The notes: a model not told the origin generated them from the letters alone. A stretch of DNA of 64,000 nucleotides from Agapetus fuscipes (GCA_951799405.1 OX637332.1:10111001-10175000), one strand, 5' to 3'. Counted from the first letter of the stretch, positions 35,507 to 47,377 are shown. Numbers and translations: made by a program.

Positions 35507-35606
35507 GACTCCAGACATCTATAGAAACATAATAAGAGTTTTAATGGTAGGTAAAACTCCCCTATTATGTGTTCTGAGAGATGTCTGGAGTCCATATTAT
35601 GAGAGA
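35507..35606. repeat. DIRS internal complementary region
   Basis: The first part (35507 to about 35567) is the reverse complement of the element's left outer end. The second part (about 35565-35606) is the reverse complement of its right outer end. They overlap at TATTAT. In DIRS1 this region templates end completion and circle formation. Confidence 0.85.
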
Positions 35607-35640
35607 TCTGTCTATTATCTCCTGGTGACCGGGGACGTCT

Positions 35641-37278
35641 TTATTTGATATTAACTGGTTGAAATAGGGAGGGATCTTCTGGAGCTGTATGTTTCAACAT
35701 CTCTTTCTGATAGTATTTTCTGAAAGTGTTTTCCTTTTTCCAGTTGCCTCTTTCCAGTATGTTATCTATTGGATTAAGTGATGCGACCGCTGAACGTGTG
35801 CTGCCGGGAGTGGCCTCTACTCCTGCTGATTTTAGCGTGTTCTTTACCCATCCTCCTATGATTGTTCTTGTAGCTGCCTTCACTTGTACTCGGGTGCTGA
35901 TGAACAGGTTATAAAGATTTTGTCCTGATCTCCTTTCGCGTGATAGTTCAATCAGCTTCCTTATCCAGAAGACTGGGTTGACGTTGTGTTCCTTGGATTC
36001 CAGAAGTCTCCAATTAGATTGTCGGTGTTTGAGGGTATCTGTTTTTGATCCAAAGAATGGAATTAACACAATTGATGTGCCTTCGTCGAGAATGTTTCCT
36101 TCTGTGATATTTAGCAAGGTCAGATTGTGTACTCTTCTTCTTGAAGATAACAGAAGTAAGATTGCCGTTCTACACGCAACTTCATAGAGAGAATCTGATC
36201 GAGGAGTGTTCCTGACTAGCCAGTCTATCACTATCTGCGGATTCCACACAGGGGACTTAGGAGGGTTGATCTTTACCATTGCTAGTGCTTTTAATGTTTT
36301 TAAATTTAATTTCACTAGGAAATCTGAGCTGAGATTCTTTTCCATCATTGCGTTGCAGAAGGTTACGATGGCTGACTTGTGTACCAGCATAGTCCTGTAT
36401 GATAGTTTTTCGTTAATGAACAGTTGCGCTAGATACCTTGCCAATTGATTAGGAGATGGTGTGTTGGGATGGGTATTATTCGCCAGTATCCAGCGGCACC
36501 ATCTTTGCCAAGCAGGTTTATATGTGTTGAGTGGGGAAGCTCGCCATCCTGACAGGAACAGTCTTTTCTCTTCCGCGTTCCAGGAATTTAAGATACTGTC
36601 CCCAGTCCCAATTTTCCACACTTCCATTTCTAGATCCTGAATCCTGGGTGGTGGATTGCCTGTTGATGTGTTGATTAGTACTGACACCAGGTTCGGTATT
36701 TGCATCGGAGGTACGAGTGATCGACGAATTAAGTCTGGTCGCCAGAAGACCCTCTGCCACCTCGGGACCACGAGTAGGTAAGTTCCGGTCGCCCCGTTTA
36801 GGTGCCTCAGGATCCTCGGTATAAGGTTTGGCGGAGGAAATATCCGACCCACATTGTAGAGCCAGTGCCGACTGAAGGCGTTTTGAAAGATTGCGCATGA
36901 GTCTGTGGAGTATCTGGACACGTAAGTTGAACTCATGTGTGCCGTGGTGGATGCGAACAGGTCTATATCTGGTACTCCGAAATGATTGAAAATGGCCTTC
37001 GTTGCTGTTGGTAAGAGATGCCACTCTGGAGGGGATCTTCCTCTTGATAGGTGATCTGCGTCTCCGTGTCTTCCCGGTAGGTACTGCGCTGTTAGCGAGA
37101 TTTCCCATTGGTCTGCCAGAGTCAACAGATCTCGGGTAAGATTTAGGAGTGTTTTGGATCTGGTGCCCCCTTCCTTGCGGATGTAGGCGACTACTGTCTT
37201 GTTGTCTGATTGTACCAGAATTTCGGAGCCGGAAAGGTCGTGCGCTGTGCGTTGCAGGGTTGCAAAAACAGCGAACAA
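35641..37278 (-). pseudogene. DIRS RNase H C-terminal part plus tyrosine recombinase, 545-codon open frame
   Basis: The first ~85 codons hold the end of an RNase H domain (QSDNKTV near 24-30, LPGRHGDADHLS near 68-79). A DIRS connection region with DLFAS follows. The C-terminal ~300 residues are a tyrosine recombinase that would integrate a circular DNA intermediate. The first catalytic Arg lies in SSRRRV (about 380), the Arg of the second box in STRSA (495), and the Tyr in TFRKYY (522-523). The second box usually reads H-x-x-R, but here Gly occupies the His position (492). The upstream RT lies in other frames, so this open stretch is only part of a broken polyprotein. The Met at its start is probably not a true initiator. 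Confidence 0.85.
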
Positions 37279-37289
37279 CTCTTTTCGGT

Positions 37290-38437
37290 TGGAGTTCTAC
37301 TTCTTTTGTTGAACGGTCCACTGTCCTGACAGCATCAAGTCGTCCAGAGTTGCTCCCCAAGCTAAGTCTGACGCATCTGTTGTCAAGAAATGTCCGAAGG
37401 TTTCCCTGTGGATGGAACTTGATTCGTTCGCATTCCCTATCCACCACTCTATTTCTTGTAAGCTGTCCTCGGTCATTTGTATGGACCCTCTTGGTGAAAG
37501 GTGCTTCAGTGGCTTGCTCGCTATCTGCAATTGTCTGCAGTGGAGGCAACCTCTTTTCACCATGAAGCTGGCAAAAGTCTTCCTAGGAACTTTCCGCCAG
37601 TTTTAAGGACCATTTTCGAGAAGTCAGTATTGCTCGAAGCGAGTGGCGCAATGCCTCTTGCTTCCGTTCTAAAAGGAATTTGCAATTGTTGTGCGTGTCC
37701 CGAACGATTCCCAAGTACTCTAATTGTTGAGTGGGGAAGAGCACTGACTTCTGGAGATTTACATACCACCCCAGAGATTGTAGGATATCTACTGCTAGAT
37801 GCGATTGCCGACAAAGATCCTCCTTGGATTGGTTCGCAAGGAGGAAGTCGTCGAGATAAACGATTGTCCGAATACCTCGTCGCCGCAGTAGTTGGGCTAC
37901 CCAATTTGTGAGGGTTGCAAACATTCTAGGGGCAGATGAAAGGCCAAAGGGCAGACTTGTCATCTGAAGTAATTCTCCTCGATAGACCAGTCGCAAAAAT
38001 CTCCAATGTTTCTGTGCACTTGGGAGATGAAAGAAGGCTTGCGATAGGTCTATTTTCGACAACCAATTGTTTGGCTGCAGAAACTCTGGCACTTTGTAGT
38101 GGCTATGAGTTTGAACGGAACCGGGTCCAGGAAGAAGTTTAGCGATTTCAGGTTGAAAATCATTCTCGAGGAACGGTCCGATTTGGGTGTTAAGAACATT
38201 TTTGATAAGAAGCTGGGAGATGACTCCGCGGCCTCTATAATGCCGAATTCGGTCATTTCCTTTATTTGAGAGTCCATTTCGGGTGAAGGACTCGTCTGGT
38301 ATAGCATTAAGGTCTTTTTGTGTGGTAATATCAGAGGGGGAATTGAGATGAAAGGTATTCTTACTCCGATTATTATCTTCAGGATGTGGTTTGGTGCTCC
38401 GAGTGACGTCCAAACCTGTAGAGAGGACTTCAAGCAT
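37290..38437 (-). pseudogene. DIRS reverse transcriptase, frameshifted
   Basis: RT motifs appear across at least three frames: MIFNLKSLN near 38160, KIDLSQAFFHLP and LPFGLSSAPRMF, the catalytic YLDDFLLA near 37840, and the start of RNase H (LTTDASDLAWG) near 37370. Frame changes fall near 38085, 37590 and 37285. The alternating frames show decay. It is adjacent to the recombinase frame on the same strand, as in DIRS1-like elements. Confidence 0.85.
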
Positions 38438-38458
38438 CCTCCGCGAAATGGTTTCTTG

Positions 38459-39452
38459 TCATTTTCGTGGATGCCTCCTTCTGTCTCCTTTGAGATTTCC
38501 TGACCGTGTGTTATTCCCTGCCCTTTTTCCTCTTGAAGAGAAATTTGGAGCGTCTCTAAGGCCTCGATTGCTTTCCGCAGTGGGTCGTTGCTGCCCTCGA
38601 AAAAACTGATTCCTTTTCTGTACTGGAACGTGCGGTTTCGATGAGGTGCTGGGTTGAGGGCACTGGGTCTTCACTGACAATTTGTCGGTGGTCCCCACTC
38701 TAGAGAAAAAAGACGTGAGACTGTCTTTGCCAAACAAGTGTTCGGTACTCGGCGGGAACTTGTTTAGCCCCTCTCTCACATGCTCTTCCTTAACATGCCC
38801 CAGCACAGCTTTCCTGCGGAACTGGAGGGCCTCTGTCCGCCTCCCCCATACCATCTGGAGGATGTCTTCCGAGACTTTCTGGTATGGCGAGTCCAGAGCG
38901 AACAGCGTTTTGACCTTTTCGAAAAGGGCTTTCTTCGCCAAGGTCGTGTCGCTCCAGCTCCCCAGTTGACCAAGGTCTGAAGCCCAGACTGGAACTCCTT
39001 TTTCTGGATGAGGAGGGCGTGGGACATGGCTGCAAACGACCGCTCGCCTGAATAGGGGAGCTTACGTCGCACTGGCGAAGTTCATCGTTCACTGCCAGGT
39101 CGACGAACGCCGGTTCTGCCAGGTACTTTTTCTGTACCTCGGCGTACCTTACTCAGGCCCAGTTTTCACCGTCGAAGTGCTGGAGCCTTTGGAGTGCTTC
39201 GACCCTGTTGCTCTTGGCCTTGGGGTGAGCTGGTTCTTCCACCGTTGTGGCGGCTTCCTGGAAGCTCAGCAGTAGCTCTTCCTGGGCCTCCGCATTCTCT
39301 TCCAGTCCCGAAGGTTGTTCGAGGAAGTTGCTGGAAGAGTTTCCTGCCGCCGATTCAACGGGATTTTCCATAGAACTGGCGGGCCAGTCGCCGAAAACTG
39401 CGTTCGTCAGCATCCCGATGTGGGAAACCAGATAATCTATCCTTGGGTCCAA
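38459..39452 (-). pseudogene. DIRS gag-like ORF, frameshifted
   Basis: An acidic N-terminal part begins at 39452 (MDPRIDYL) and stops at 39153. A further part runs to about 38950, and after a frame change a basic C-terminal part ends at 38459 rich in Arg, Lys, Ser and Pro. This order (acidic then basic, upstream of RT) suits a DIRS gag-like protein. Assignment rests mainly on position within the element. Confidence 0.6.
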
Positions 39453-39635
39453 GACAACCCTCAGCCGTTTCTGACGCCGCGGCGGTGAACCTGATTTCGA
39501 AGTGTCATATCCGCGTTTTAGTGACGCATCACCTGAATCCTGTGAGATTTCGGCGAGAGGTTGCCATTTATTGTTATCACATCTTTGTAAGGTTTTGTTC
39601 TTTTATATATTTAAATGTAATTTTTTATTCATATT

Positions 39636-39880
39636 CCTTGACTTATAGGTTGGTATGAGGCTGACCACCCATACTGTAAAAAATGGTTCACTTTGCCAAT
39701 GTTACCCCTGTTTCAGGGAAGGTCGGCAAAAGTTGTGGGGCTTATGTTCATTTGAGGTTTGGATTTTATTTGTAAGTACACATTCAGCATTTGTAAGCGC
39801 GAACTACACTTGTTGGTTTGTGGGCATACATCTGAGAGCTTTAAATGAATATATCCTTGCAACTTAGATTATAGATAGAT
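39636..39880 (+). repeat. SINE A copy nested inside the DIRS element
   Basis: Full-length copy, from the CCTTGACTTATAGG start to GCAACTTAGATTATAGAT, lying between the DIRS gag-like frame and right terminus. It must postdate the DIRS insertion. Confidence 0.85.
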
Positions 39881-40174
39881 TATTATATTATTATTTATAG
39901 ATTATAACACTGATTTTGATGTTATATAAAGTAAAAACTCCGTTAAAAAACGAAAAACGTTTTTCGTAAATATGACAGCGTGGCATAACCAACAAAAATA
40001 TGTATGCGAACTTTTAACCACCACAATTTCACCTGTTTTAGTTTTTAATTGTTCACAAGGACACAAGATGGTAAAATAACACTCTTTTAAATGTTTTTGC
40101 CCAGGAATATTGTCAATTCACTCAAATTTTCGAAGGTAGAATCAACTGACATGTGACCACAAGGGGAAAATGAC

Positions 40175-40386
40175 GCTTTATGTGACAAATTGCGACCGGG
40201 ATACGGGGGAACTGGAAATAGGGAAACAGGAAATGGGGAAAAAGCGACCATAGAGTAGAAAAGTGCCTAAAGTGTAAAAAAGTGCAAATCAAAGACCCAG
40301 GAATAGACTAAAAAACCACATAAAAGGGGAAAAGTGATTGTTTCTCTCATAATATGGACTCCAGACATCTCTCAGAACACATAATA
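40175..40386. repeat. DIRS element right inverted terminal repeat and outer end
   Basis: Reverse-complementary to 35286-35479. The outermost CTCAGAACACATAATA is matched in reverse complement in the internal complementary region. Confidence 0.88.
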
Positions 40387-40430
40387 AGTAAGCGTGAACT
40401 ATACGTGCATGTTTGTGAGCGTGCATGAAT
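40387..40430 (+). repeat. SINE A, continuation beyond the DIRS element
   Basis: Matches GTAAGCG(C/T)GAACTA..ACGTG and the following TTTGTGAGC..GCATG of SINE A. The last ~60 bp (CTTTGCATCTTAGATTAT) appear at about 40671-40730, so another ~240-bp interruption may lie between. Confidence 0.65.
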
Positions 40431-40670
40431 TGCGAAACTAAAATGTTTTTTTGTGGCGTACGAATCCCCTTTAAAACTTAGGTTTTATATTTCTTGCTTC
40501 CAGGTCTATTTGGACTTGTGTAAGGAAAAATATGAACCTGTTCCTTCGAGAGCAGGAAATTAGATGCTTTTCCTCTGTCATATTGTAAATCCCAGGATGG
40601 AATTAACTTGGATTGGATGGATTTTACTTCTTAAATTAAATCTCATGAATCATAATAATATTGACTGTAA

Positions 40671-40730
40671 CGTGTACATGCATTAAATATGAGCCTTAAA
40701 TGCAATATATCTTTGCATCTTAGATTATAC
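40671..40730 (+). repeat. SINE A 3' end fragment
   Basis: Matches the last ~60 bp of SINE A. Possibly the true tail of the copy interrupted at 40430. Confidence 0.6.
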
Positions 40731-41535
40731 GAGTAGATAGGTTTTCATTAGCAGTTCCTAAGTACCGGTATGAAAGACGACTATAAGCAATAATAGGATG
40801 GATGATGTGCATCTCAAAGCATCACAAAACAAAACTGGAACATTTTTATCATTCAGTTTTAAATAAAGTACAGCCAAAAGTTCTGTTTTGTTTTTAGGGA
40901 ATACAAACCGGCGCATTTTAACCATCGTACCTACATATGTTAATTTATAAAATAGATATTCTTGATAGCATTTTGTGGCTTCAATATTTTGGTCACTTTT
41001 GAATAAGATTGCTTATGCAGAAGCTGGATATTAGGCATGCCTTTCCTGAAAGCATTTCCCTGTGTTTAGTTCATGCAAACGAAATGTAGGTTCGCTTTCA
41101 ATTATTCATAGTATGTCGTTAACATTACCGTACTTGCTGTAAAATTTCATTTTATTCATTTATTTAAATCAGCTGGAAATAAGCGCTTAATGCTTTTATA
41201 GACAAGTCTTCTTTATTTTATATATTTTGGTTAAATTCCAGAGTGCAGCCAATTAAATTATATAAAACTCAAGAAAATCATCAAATTTTCATAAATACTC
41301 GTCGCTGAGAAAAATCATACGTGTCTCTTTTATTACGTCGTGACAAATATTTTATTCTCTTTTCATGATTTTTGAAATCAAATCTTAGGTGCCTCATTAA
41401 AAAAGGTTTTAATTTTATAACCGATACAAAAATTAAAATACTTTATTCTTGGTTTTCGTATCAACTCATCTAATGAATAAGGCCGTAATAAAAGTATAAA
41501 AGATTTGGCCGGTTAAAATAATAATCTTAATCATT

Positions 41536-41925
41536 TATAATCCATAATCTTAGTTGCAAAGATATATCAATATTAAAAATTAATATTAATGCATGCCCAC
41601 AATCAGACACGTGTAAGTTCGCACTTACAAATGCTGCATGTGTGCTTACAAACTAAAATTCCTGAAAAACCCTGCAACTTTTGTCGACATTCCCTGAAAC
41701 AAGGGGGACATTGGCAAAGTGAAACATATTTTACAGTATGGGTGGCCAGTCTCATACCAACCTATACAGTAACGGTTTTAGCACTACCAGCGCCCTGGGC
41801 GAGATTTCTAAGGCGCTCCCTATCCACAATTGAAACCCATACGAAAAAGATAAAAAGGGGCGTCCTGGGCGGTCACCCAACCGCGCGCTATCCTAGCGCC
41901 GCCCCTGAACCTATAAGTCAAGGAA
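41536..41925 (-). repeat. SINE A copy interrupted by a hAT MITE
   Basis: Reverse copy. The 5' end is split at AACCTATA by 41767-41907. Confidence 0.83.
41767..41907. mobile_element. 141-bp hAT-type MITE inserted in SINE A
   Basis: Ends are CAG...CTG with imperfect inverted termini and GC-rich internal GGGCG words. The exact 8-bp duplication AACCTATA flanks it (41759-41766 and 41908-41915). Removing the element restores a normal SINE A 5' end. Confidence 0.75.
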
Positions 41926-42018
41926 TTTAATCAACAAAATAATCTTTAAAACGAGAAACAGCTCATCTTATTAAACTTAACTCATGTGGCCGATTTTTTT
42001 AAACATTTTTCATTCGGT

Positions 42019-42131
42019 GTTATTCACACACAGAAAATCCATGGCTCATCCACCAACCAACATGAATTTTTCAATCAAAAAAACGTTTATCAATGGATGA
42101 GCTATGGATCAAATGTGTTGTAAATAACCCT
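42019..42131. mobile_element. Small foldback element with TTATTCACAC ends
   Basis: TTATTCACACACAGAAAATC with CCATGGCTCATCCA pairs with TGGATGAGCTATGG and GTGTTGTAAATAA. A possible half copy lies near 44955-45010. Confidence 0.5.
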
Positions 42132-42550
42132 GATTGTCAGTAAAACTCGGATTATTCTATTTTTATTGTATACATTTTATTTTAAGAGCCTAAATTCAGA
42201 TGCTGTCCCTTCTCATCCCTGTATACACACATCATTGTGTTTGTTTTATTCTATACGGTGTGTGCTGGTGGGAGTAAATAATAATATCATAATAGCATAT
42301 TAATTATACCTCTTTGTGCTTTGTCCTATCATTAATGACCACAGTCTTTACGTTTTGACGCTGACGAGGTCTTGGAACTGGTTTTTCTCGGTGCGCGGCT
42401 AGTTGAAATTAAGTATAATTATGTACGTATTCAAGAATTATTTGAATGAATAAAAACGACAATCGGTTGATCTAGCACCAACGCATGCAATGGACTTTGG
42501 ACCTTCGACAGACCGGTCAAATAAAAACATTACCTTCGTATTTGTCCATT

Positions 42551-42733
42551 CCTGGGTGGAAGAATCGACTAGTGTCGATTGATCTTACCGCATCTATTTG
42601 AAGATAAATTAAACATGGCGGCGTATTTTATATGGAACAACAATCAGCTGTTCAGGCACCGCAATGTTTTATTCCGTCCTATATTCAAATATATACGGTA
42701 CGATCTACCGTGATGACGAGACTTCCACCCTGG
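42551..42733. mobile_element. Diverged relative of the 5317-5490 foldback MITE
   Basis: Ends CCTGGGTGGAAG ... CTTCCACCCTGG, the CCGTGATGACGAGACTTCCA segment and the AATCAGCTGTTCA core match the first copy. The arms are diverged. Confidence 0.6.
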
Positions 42734-42871
42734 TCTCTTTTATCTTCTACTAACAAACATCACTTTTGTGTTACCCTCTTTCCCTATTTAAACCATATTG
42801 ATTTTTAATTTGAGAGAGAGAGAGACACTTTTAACAGCCCTATCATAAACCTACGTCTATTATCTATAAAA

Positions 42872-42905
42872 AAAACTTAATCTAAGTTGCAAAGAAATAT
42901 TAACA
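42872..42905 (-). repeat. SINE A tail fragment
   Basis: AATCTAAGTTGCAAAGAAAT only. Confidence 0.5.
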
Positions 42906-43000
42906 TTCTAAAATCATTAACATTCTAAAATTATTTGATATTTGTAATCCCTTATCATCTACTTATCTGATATCAGAACAGAAGAAGAAGAAAACTTGGA

Positions 43001-43465
43001 ATGCTCATTTTTTTTTATCAATATTACCTCGGAGCTTGTTCGAATGAGCTCCATTCATTAATCCCTTCCTCTAGCAATTCAGAAAGGGAAACTCGTAGTA
43101 CGACTCTCATTCATCCCTTTGCAGTCGATCTCAGAACTATGAGAACTTGGCGTTTTCATGACTCATTATTTTGCCAAACTGCCCGTTTATGGAATGATCT
43201 ACCAGTATCTGTGTTCCCTTCCCAATTTAATCCAGTTTTATTCAAAACCAACATCAATCGCCATTTCCTTGCAGCGCCTCACGACAGAAGCAAGAACTCA
43301 AGCAACACCTCTGCGGCACCCATCCAGGTTGACATAGACCCCCCAAGACTTTCAAGAATTGGGGAGCCTCCCGCACAGGATTCCTTAAAAAAACTACTAA
43401 ATACTTGCAGTACATCCCCAGTAAAGTACAGTAATGTTACATTAGATGATAATACTGCAAACTGA
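43001..43465 (+). mobile_element. LINE C-terminal fragment (CR1/jockey-like)
   Basis: An open frame of 154 codons includes FHDSLFCQTARLWNDLPVSV and FPSQFNPVLFKTNINRHF, the usual C-terminal signature of CR1/jockey-type LINEs. The first residues may be flanking sequence. Confidence 0.75.
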
Positions 43466-44395
43466 TTCGTAAATTAATTATGAAATAATCAAAAGCTTCA
43501 TGAATTGACTACGACAGAAACAAAGTTTTCTGTTCTCGATATTCCCAACTGAAATAATAAGAAATTCATGAAAGAAATGTATCTTTTCACTGACTCACAA
43601 TAATTATTATAACTTAAATTAGCGCAGCTTCGCTGAGATGGCAAATGCCGTGCTGGACTTCAATGAAAGAATGAAAAATTCAGATTCAAAGTAGTGCTGG
43701 TAAATAATAATATGAAATAGCCGAATTATTAAATAATAGATTTTTTAATTGAGTACCTTTTATTGCCTTAAAAGTTGAATAGATAACAAAAAGACGAAAA
43801 ATTAAAATAATTTATTTAATGGTACTTAACAAGATTTTGTCTCGAATATTTGAGCGAAGGCAATCTGCACATTAATTGACATAGACAAAGTTGTAACGTC
43901 ACACGGCCGAGTTTCTAGGGCGAATGCAAATATGTATTTTGTTCTTGGTTGCTAAGGAACCCAGTCAATTATACTTACAACGTTTGTAGGCCGAGAAAAA
44001 TCTAATTCAATTTTAGTCCTGTTAGCGAATTAAATAACTTAAAAAAAGTATTATTGTCTATTTCTATGTTACACCATGTACCTACATACCTACCGGGCTT
44101 TAAATGAACAAATTGAAAATCAGAACCAACGCCGTCATCTTGCATTACATCACTTTTGATAGTTCAACGTGTTTGAAGTTTACTGTGTTGCTAAAATTTG
44201 AAAAATATTTTGTTAAAGAAAAAAGTATAAACAAGTTACAAATAATAAAAAATATTTGAAGTAGTTTGAAGGCCTTAAAGTCATCACAGCGCCCTCATTA
44301 AGCTGCCATCGAAATTCATTTAAAGCCGTGTACACCTGTGTTATATATTTCCTTTTGTTTTTAGTGCGCTTTTAAAACACTAATTTAAAAAAAAT

Positions 44396-44586
44396 CTATC
44401 ATCTAAGTTGCCAAGATATGTAAACAATTAAGGCTGGTATTAAATTCATGCCCACAGACGGACAAATGTAGGTTCGCGCCTACACATTCTGCATGTGTGC
44501 ATACAAATAAACAAAACCTCACATGAACATAAACCTTGCAACTCTTGCCGCCTTGAACCTGAAACTGGGGTGGCATCGGCAATAAT
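44396..44586 (-). repeat. SINE A copy, divergent subfamily
   Basis: Reverse copy sharing diagnostic changes with 11866-12091. The 5' end is missing. Confidence 0.72.
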
Positions 44587-44589
44587 ATT

Positions 44590-46145
44590 GGCTTATAATG
44601 ATAACAAATAAAATTCCACATGGAAACCAAACATTGATCTCCTGGCAAAATTTTGAAAATTAGCAATTCAGTGTATTCAACGATAATATGATTATTACTT
44701 TTCTAGGCGTCTTTTGTGAATGTTGTTTGTTACCAAGGGGACACAATACCGTGTAAACGTAAAGACAATACATATGCTGAAAAAACACAAGTATATATTG
44801 TATTAACCATATAAAATATTTCGTAGTCTATCATTATACGATACTTTGAATAATATTATAAGTCCTTACTTTATTTTGCAAGAGCGTTTGCTTCACTAAC
44901 TTTTTCCTTAAATAAAAAACAATTCATGGCGCCTATAAAATTTTTATACAAAAAAAAAAACGGTGATCCGTGGACAATCTATGGATGACATATTTTGTGA
45001 ACAACACTGATAATTTTTATAAATGCTGACTTATTTTATACTATAAATTAAAAGCTTTTTTAATAGCCATGTAAAATTTCAAGTGAATACGAAAAAACAA
45101 TAAAATAAATGCAAGAAGTTCAATAAGCCGAGGTAAATAAATCTCTGATTCTTATAAACTGAATGCTACTTCTATTAATGTTTTATTACATTTTTTTAAG
45201 ACGTAGCATTTTCCTTTACTTTTATATATTTTTGCAATACATTGTCTCTGATATTTTTGTTCCAATTTATGACGTAATTTCGCAAATGAGGATTAAGTGA
45301 AATCAAACAAAATCACAGGCATGCAGGTAAATTGTAATTGTATTTTTGTACGATCCCAGAGACAACAATAATATTTTGCATATTTATAATACGGCTCTTT
45401 GTTTCGTTAACATATTTTATCTGACCAACACACGATGTAAGTGACGCCCAACCTTTTTTTAAATTTGCAACCCAGCAAAAACTTTTACAATAACATCAAC
45501 TCCTACATAGAGTTACTTATTTCATCGGGTTGATATGATTACATTATTATCTGTTTGCTATGGACTCTAGTTTCGAATATGTCATCAGTTTTCGATTTTA
45601 AAGCGTTTTGATGGTTGCTATACCCTTAGACAAATATTGATGTTCCAATTCCAATTTAATATAATGTGAAAATAATTAGTTGTGATATAATTGTTTTTGT
45701 GTACCTACTGGGCTGATCAAGAAGATAAAGTTCAGAAGAATAAGGAAAAATGCGTGAAGATAAATTGCTGAAATTTTAATAAACTTCTGGAGAATGCAGC
45801 TACAAATGCGTGGATGAAATTATTGCATGCCGTATCTTAGGATTACTCCAAACAGTCCAGTAAATGTCATAAAAATGTAGAAAATTCTTTGAAAACATAC
45901 TTTTTCATACATCATACGTAAAAGAGTGTTCAATTTATGAATCTTTGTTATCTCAAAACTGTGTCTTATCTTCACTTGTAAATTATCTGAAATGGATAAG
46001 TCAGAAAATTGAGAAAATAATTTATATATTTTTTTTATTATGTAAGCAAAGGTATATTATGTAACAATTTTTTTGTAGATTTTATTTTGATTGATATTAG
46101 TAGAGGACTGATAATTATAAAATGTCTCAAATGTGATACCTACTT
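44590..46145. other. Unassigned AT-rich sequence
   Basis: A possible half foldback near 44955-45010; otherwise no recognisable feature. Confidence 0.5.
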
Positions 46146-46412
46146 CCTTGAATTGTAGGTAATTAATTATGACAGTGACAACTCATACTGTAAAAATGGT
46201 TGACTTTGCAAATGTCCCCCGTATGTGTACCCCCGTTTCAGAGAAGGTTGGCAAAAGTTCAATTGTTTATGTTCATTTGAGGTTTGGATTTTAATTTGTA
46301 AGTACACATGCGGCATGTTTAAGCGCGAACTTACACGTGTCTGTTTATGGGCATGTATTTAATATGAATTTTAAAAGTTAATACGAGTATATCTGTGAAA
46401 CCTAGATTAAAT
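46146..46412 (+). repeat. SINE A copy
   Basis: Forward copy with an insertion-like duplication around CCCCCGTATGTGTACCCCCG. Confidence 0.75.
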
Positions 46413-46499
46413 AATGTAGGGTTCTTGAGGTGTGACACGCACAAAAATCGGCGCTCTTTTATCACGTGTAAATGAAATAAATTAGCCATGTATGTATTT

Positions 46500-46723
46500 A
46501 TATAGATGCATACAGAGAAAATGTCAGAGGAAAACGTGGAAGGGGAAGACCGAGGAAGGAATGGATAGACCAAATAGGTGAGTTTGCGAAAGAATGGAAC
46601 CTGCAGAGTGAGAAAAAGAGAAGAGTATTTATAAAGAAAGTGATGAATGATGAAGAGATGAAAGTGGTATGCAAGGACAGAAAAAAGTGGAGACGCATCT
46701 GCGGAGGTACCGGCCACCCCTAG
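46500..46723 (+). mobile_element. LINE C-terminal fragment
   Basis: Open reading to TAG 46721 encodes RGKRGRGRPRKEWIDQIGE and VMNDEEMKVVCKDRKKWRRI, the C-terminal signature of a LINE shared with 49424-49650 and 568-690. Confidence 0.75.
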
Positions 46724-46760
46724 TGGAACGGCGGCAGGATAGACAGAACAGACAGTTTAG

Positions 46761-47051
46761 ACCAACCCTCCAAAAATCACCCATTGACCAACTCGCAACT
46801 CGTAATTGCAACTCGCATGGGTTAAAAAAAAACTCCCGTGAACTGTTCCTGTTTATAATTTTTAATGAAAGGGGATTTAGATTAACGACATACAATTTTC
46901 AAAACTTCTCAGTTTTATTTTCACTGGGAATATTATCAATGGTATTATTAACTGGCAAAATGATACTTTCAGATAAAGAAAAGCACACTCGCAACCAAAC
47001 AAAAGTCACTCGCAATTTGCGAGCTAGCGAGTAGAATTTTGGAGGGTTGGT
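46761..47051. mobile_element. MITE with ACCAACCCTCCAAAA ends (291 bp)
   Basis: 15-bp exact inverted ends (46761-46775, 47037-47051), with subterminal ACTCGCAA words repeated in opposite orientation. No coding capacity. It follows a LINE 3' fragment. Confidence 0.72.
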
Positions 47052-47377
47052 ATAGACATTGAGAACGCGAGCCTCGAGTTTAGCATTTCTGTTGTAACCC
47101 GTCAAGGGAAAGCAGTTTTCGCCGCGCAGTGAAAGGAGGCTCGAATATCTCCGAAATCCACGGCCGAATATTGCCGAATAGTGCCGAAATAGCAGCGCGC
47201 CGCGACTCCCGCCAACTTTCTTCCGCGACGGCCGAGGCAACCTAGCGAGCGACCTTTACACTGAATCAAACCGAGGCAGAGCGCAACGACTACATTAAAT
47301 AATATAACATGTAGAAAGAAGGGCACTACAGCCATGTTGCAAGCTGATGAAAGTCAATGTCATTCTTGATTATCATA

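Larger units (their letters stand above)
35237..40386 (-). mobile_element. DIRS1-like tyrosine-recombinase retrotransposon, degenerate copy
   Basis: Inverted repeats of about 195 bp (35286-35479 and 40175-40372) bound the element. An internal complementary region at 35507-35606 is the reverse complement of the two outermost ends joined head to tail, the hallmark of DIRS-type circular replication. On the reverse strand the order is gag-like, RT, RNase H, tyrosine recombinase. No target duplication is expected or seen. It interrupts an old SINE A (35141-35236 and 40387-40430) and carries a younger SINE A at 39636-39880. Several frameshifts make it non-autonomous. Confidence 0.9.

Noticed and set aside
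36518..37549. 343-codon reverse-strand open frame overlapping the DIRS RT/RNase H region
   Set aside because: It is out of frame with all RT, RNase H and recombinase motifs, which lie in other reverse-strand frames over the same bases. Composition is low-complexity Arg/Ser.
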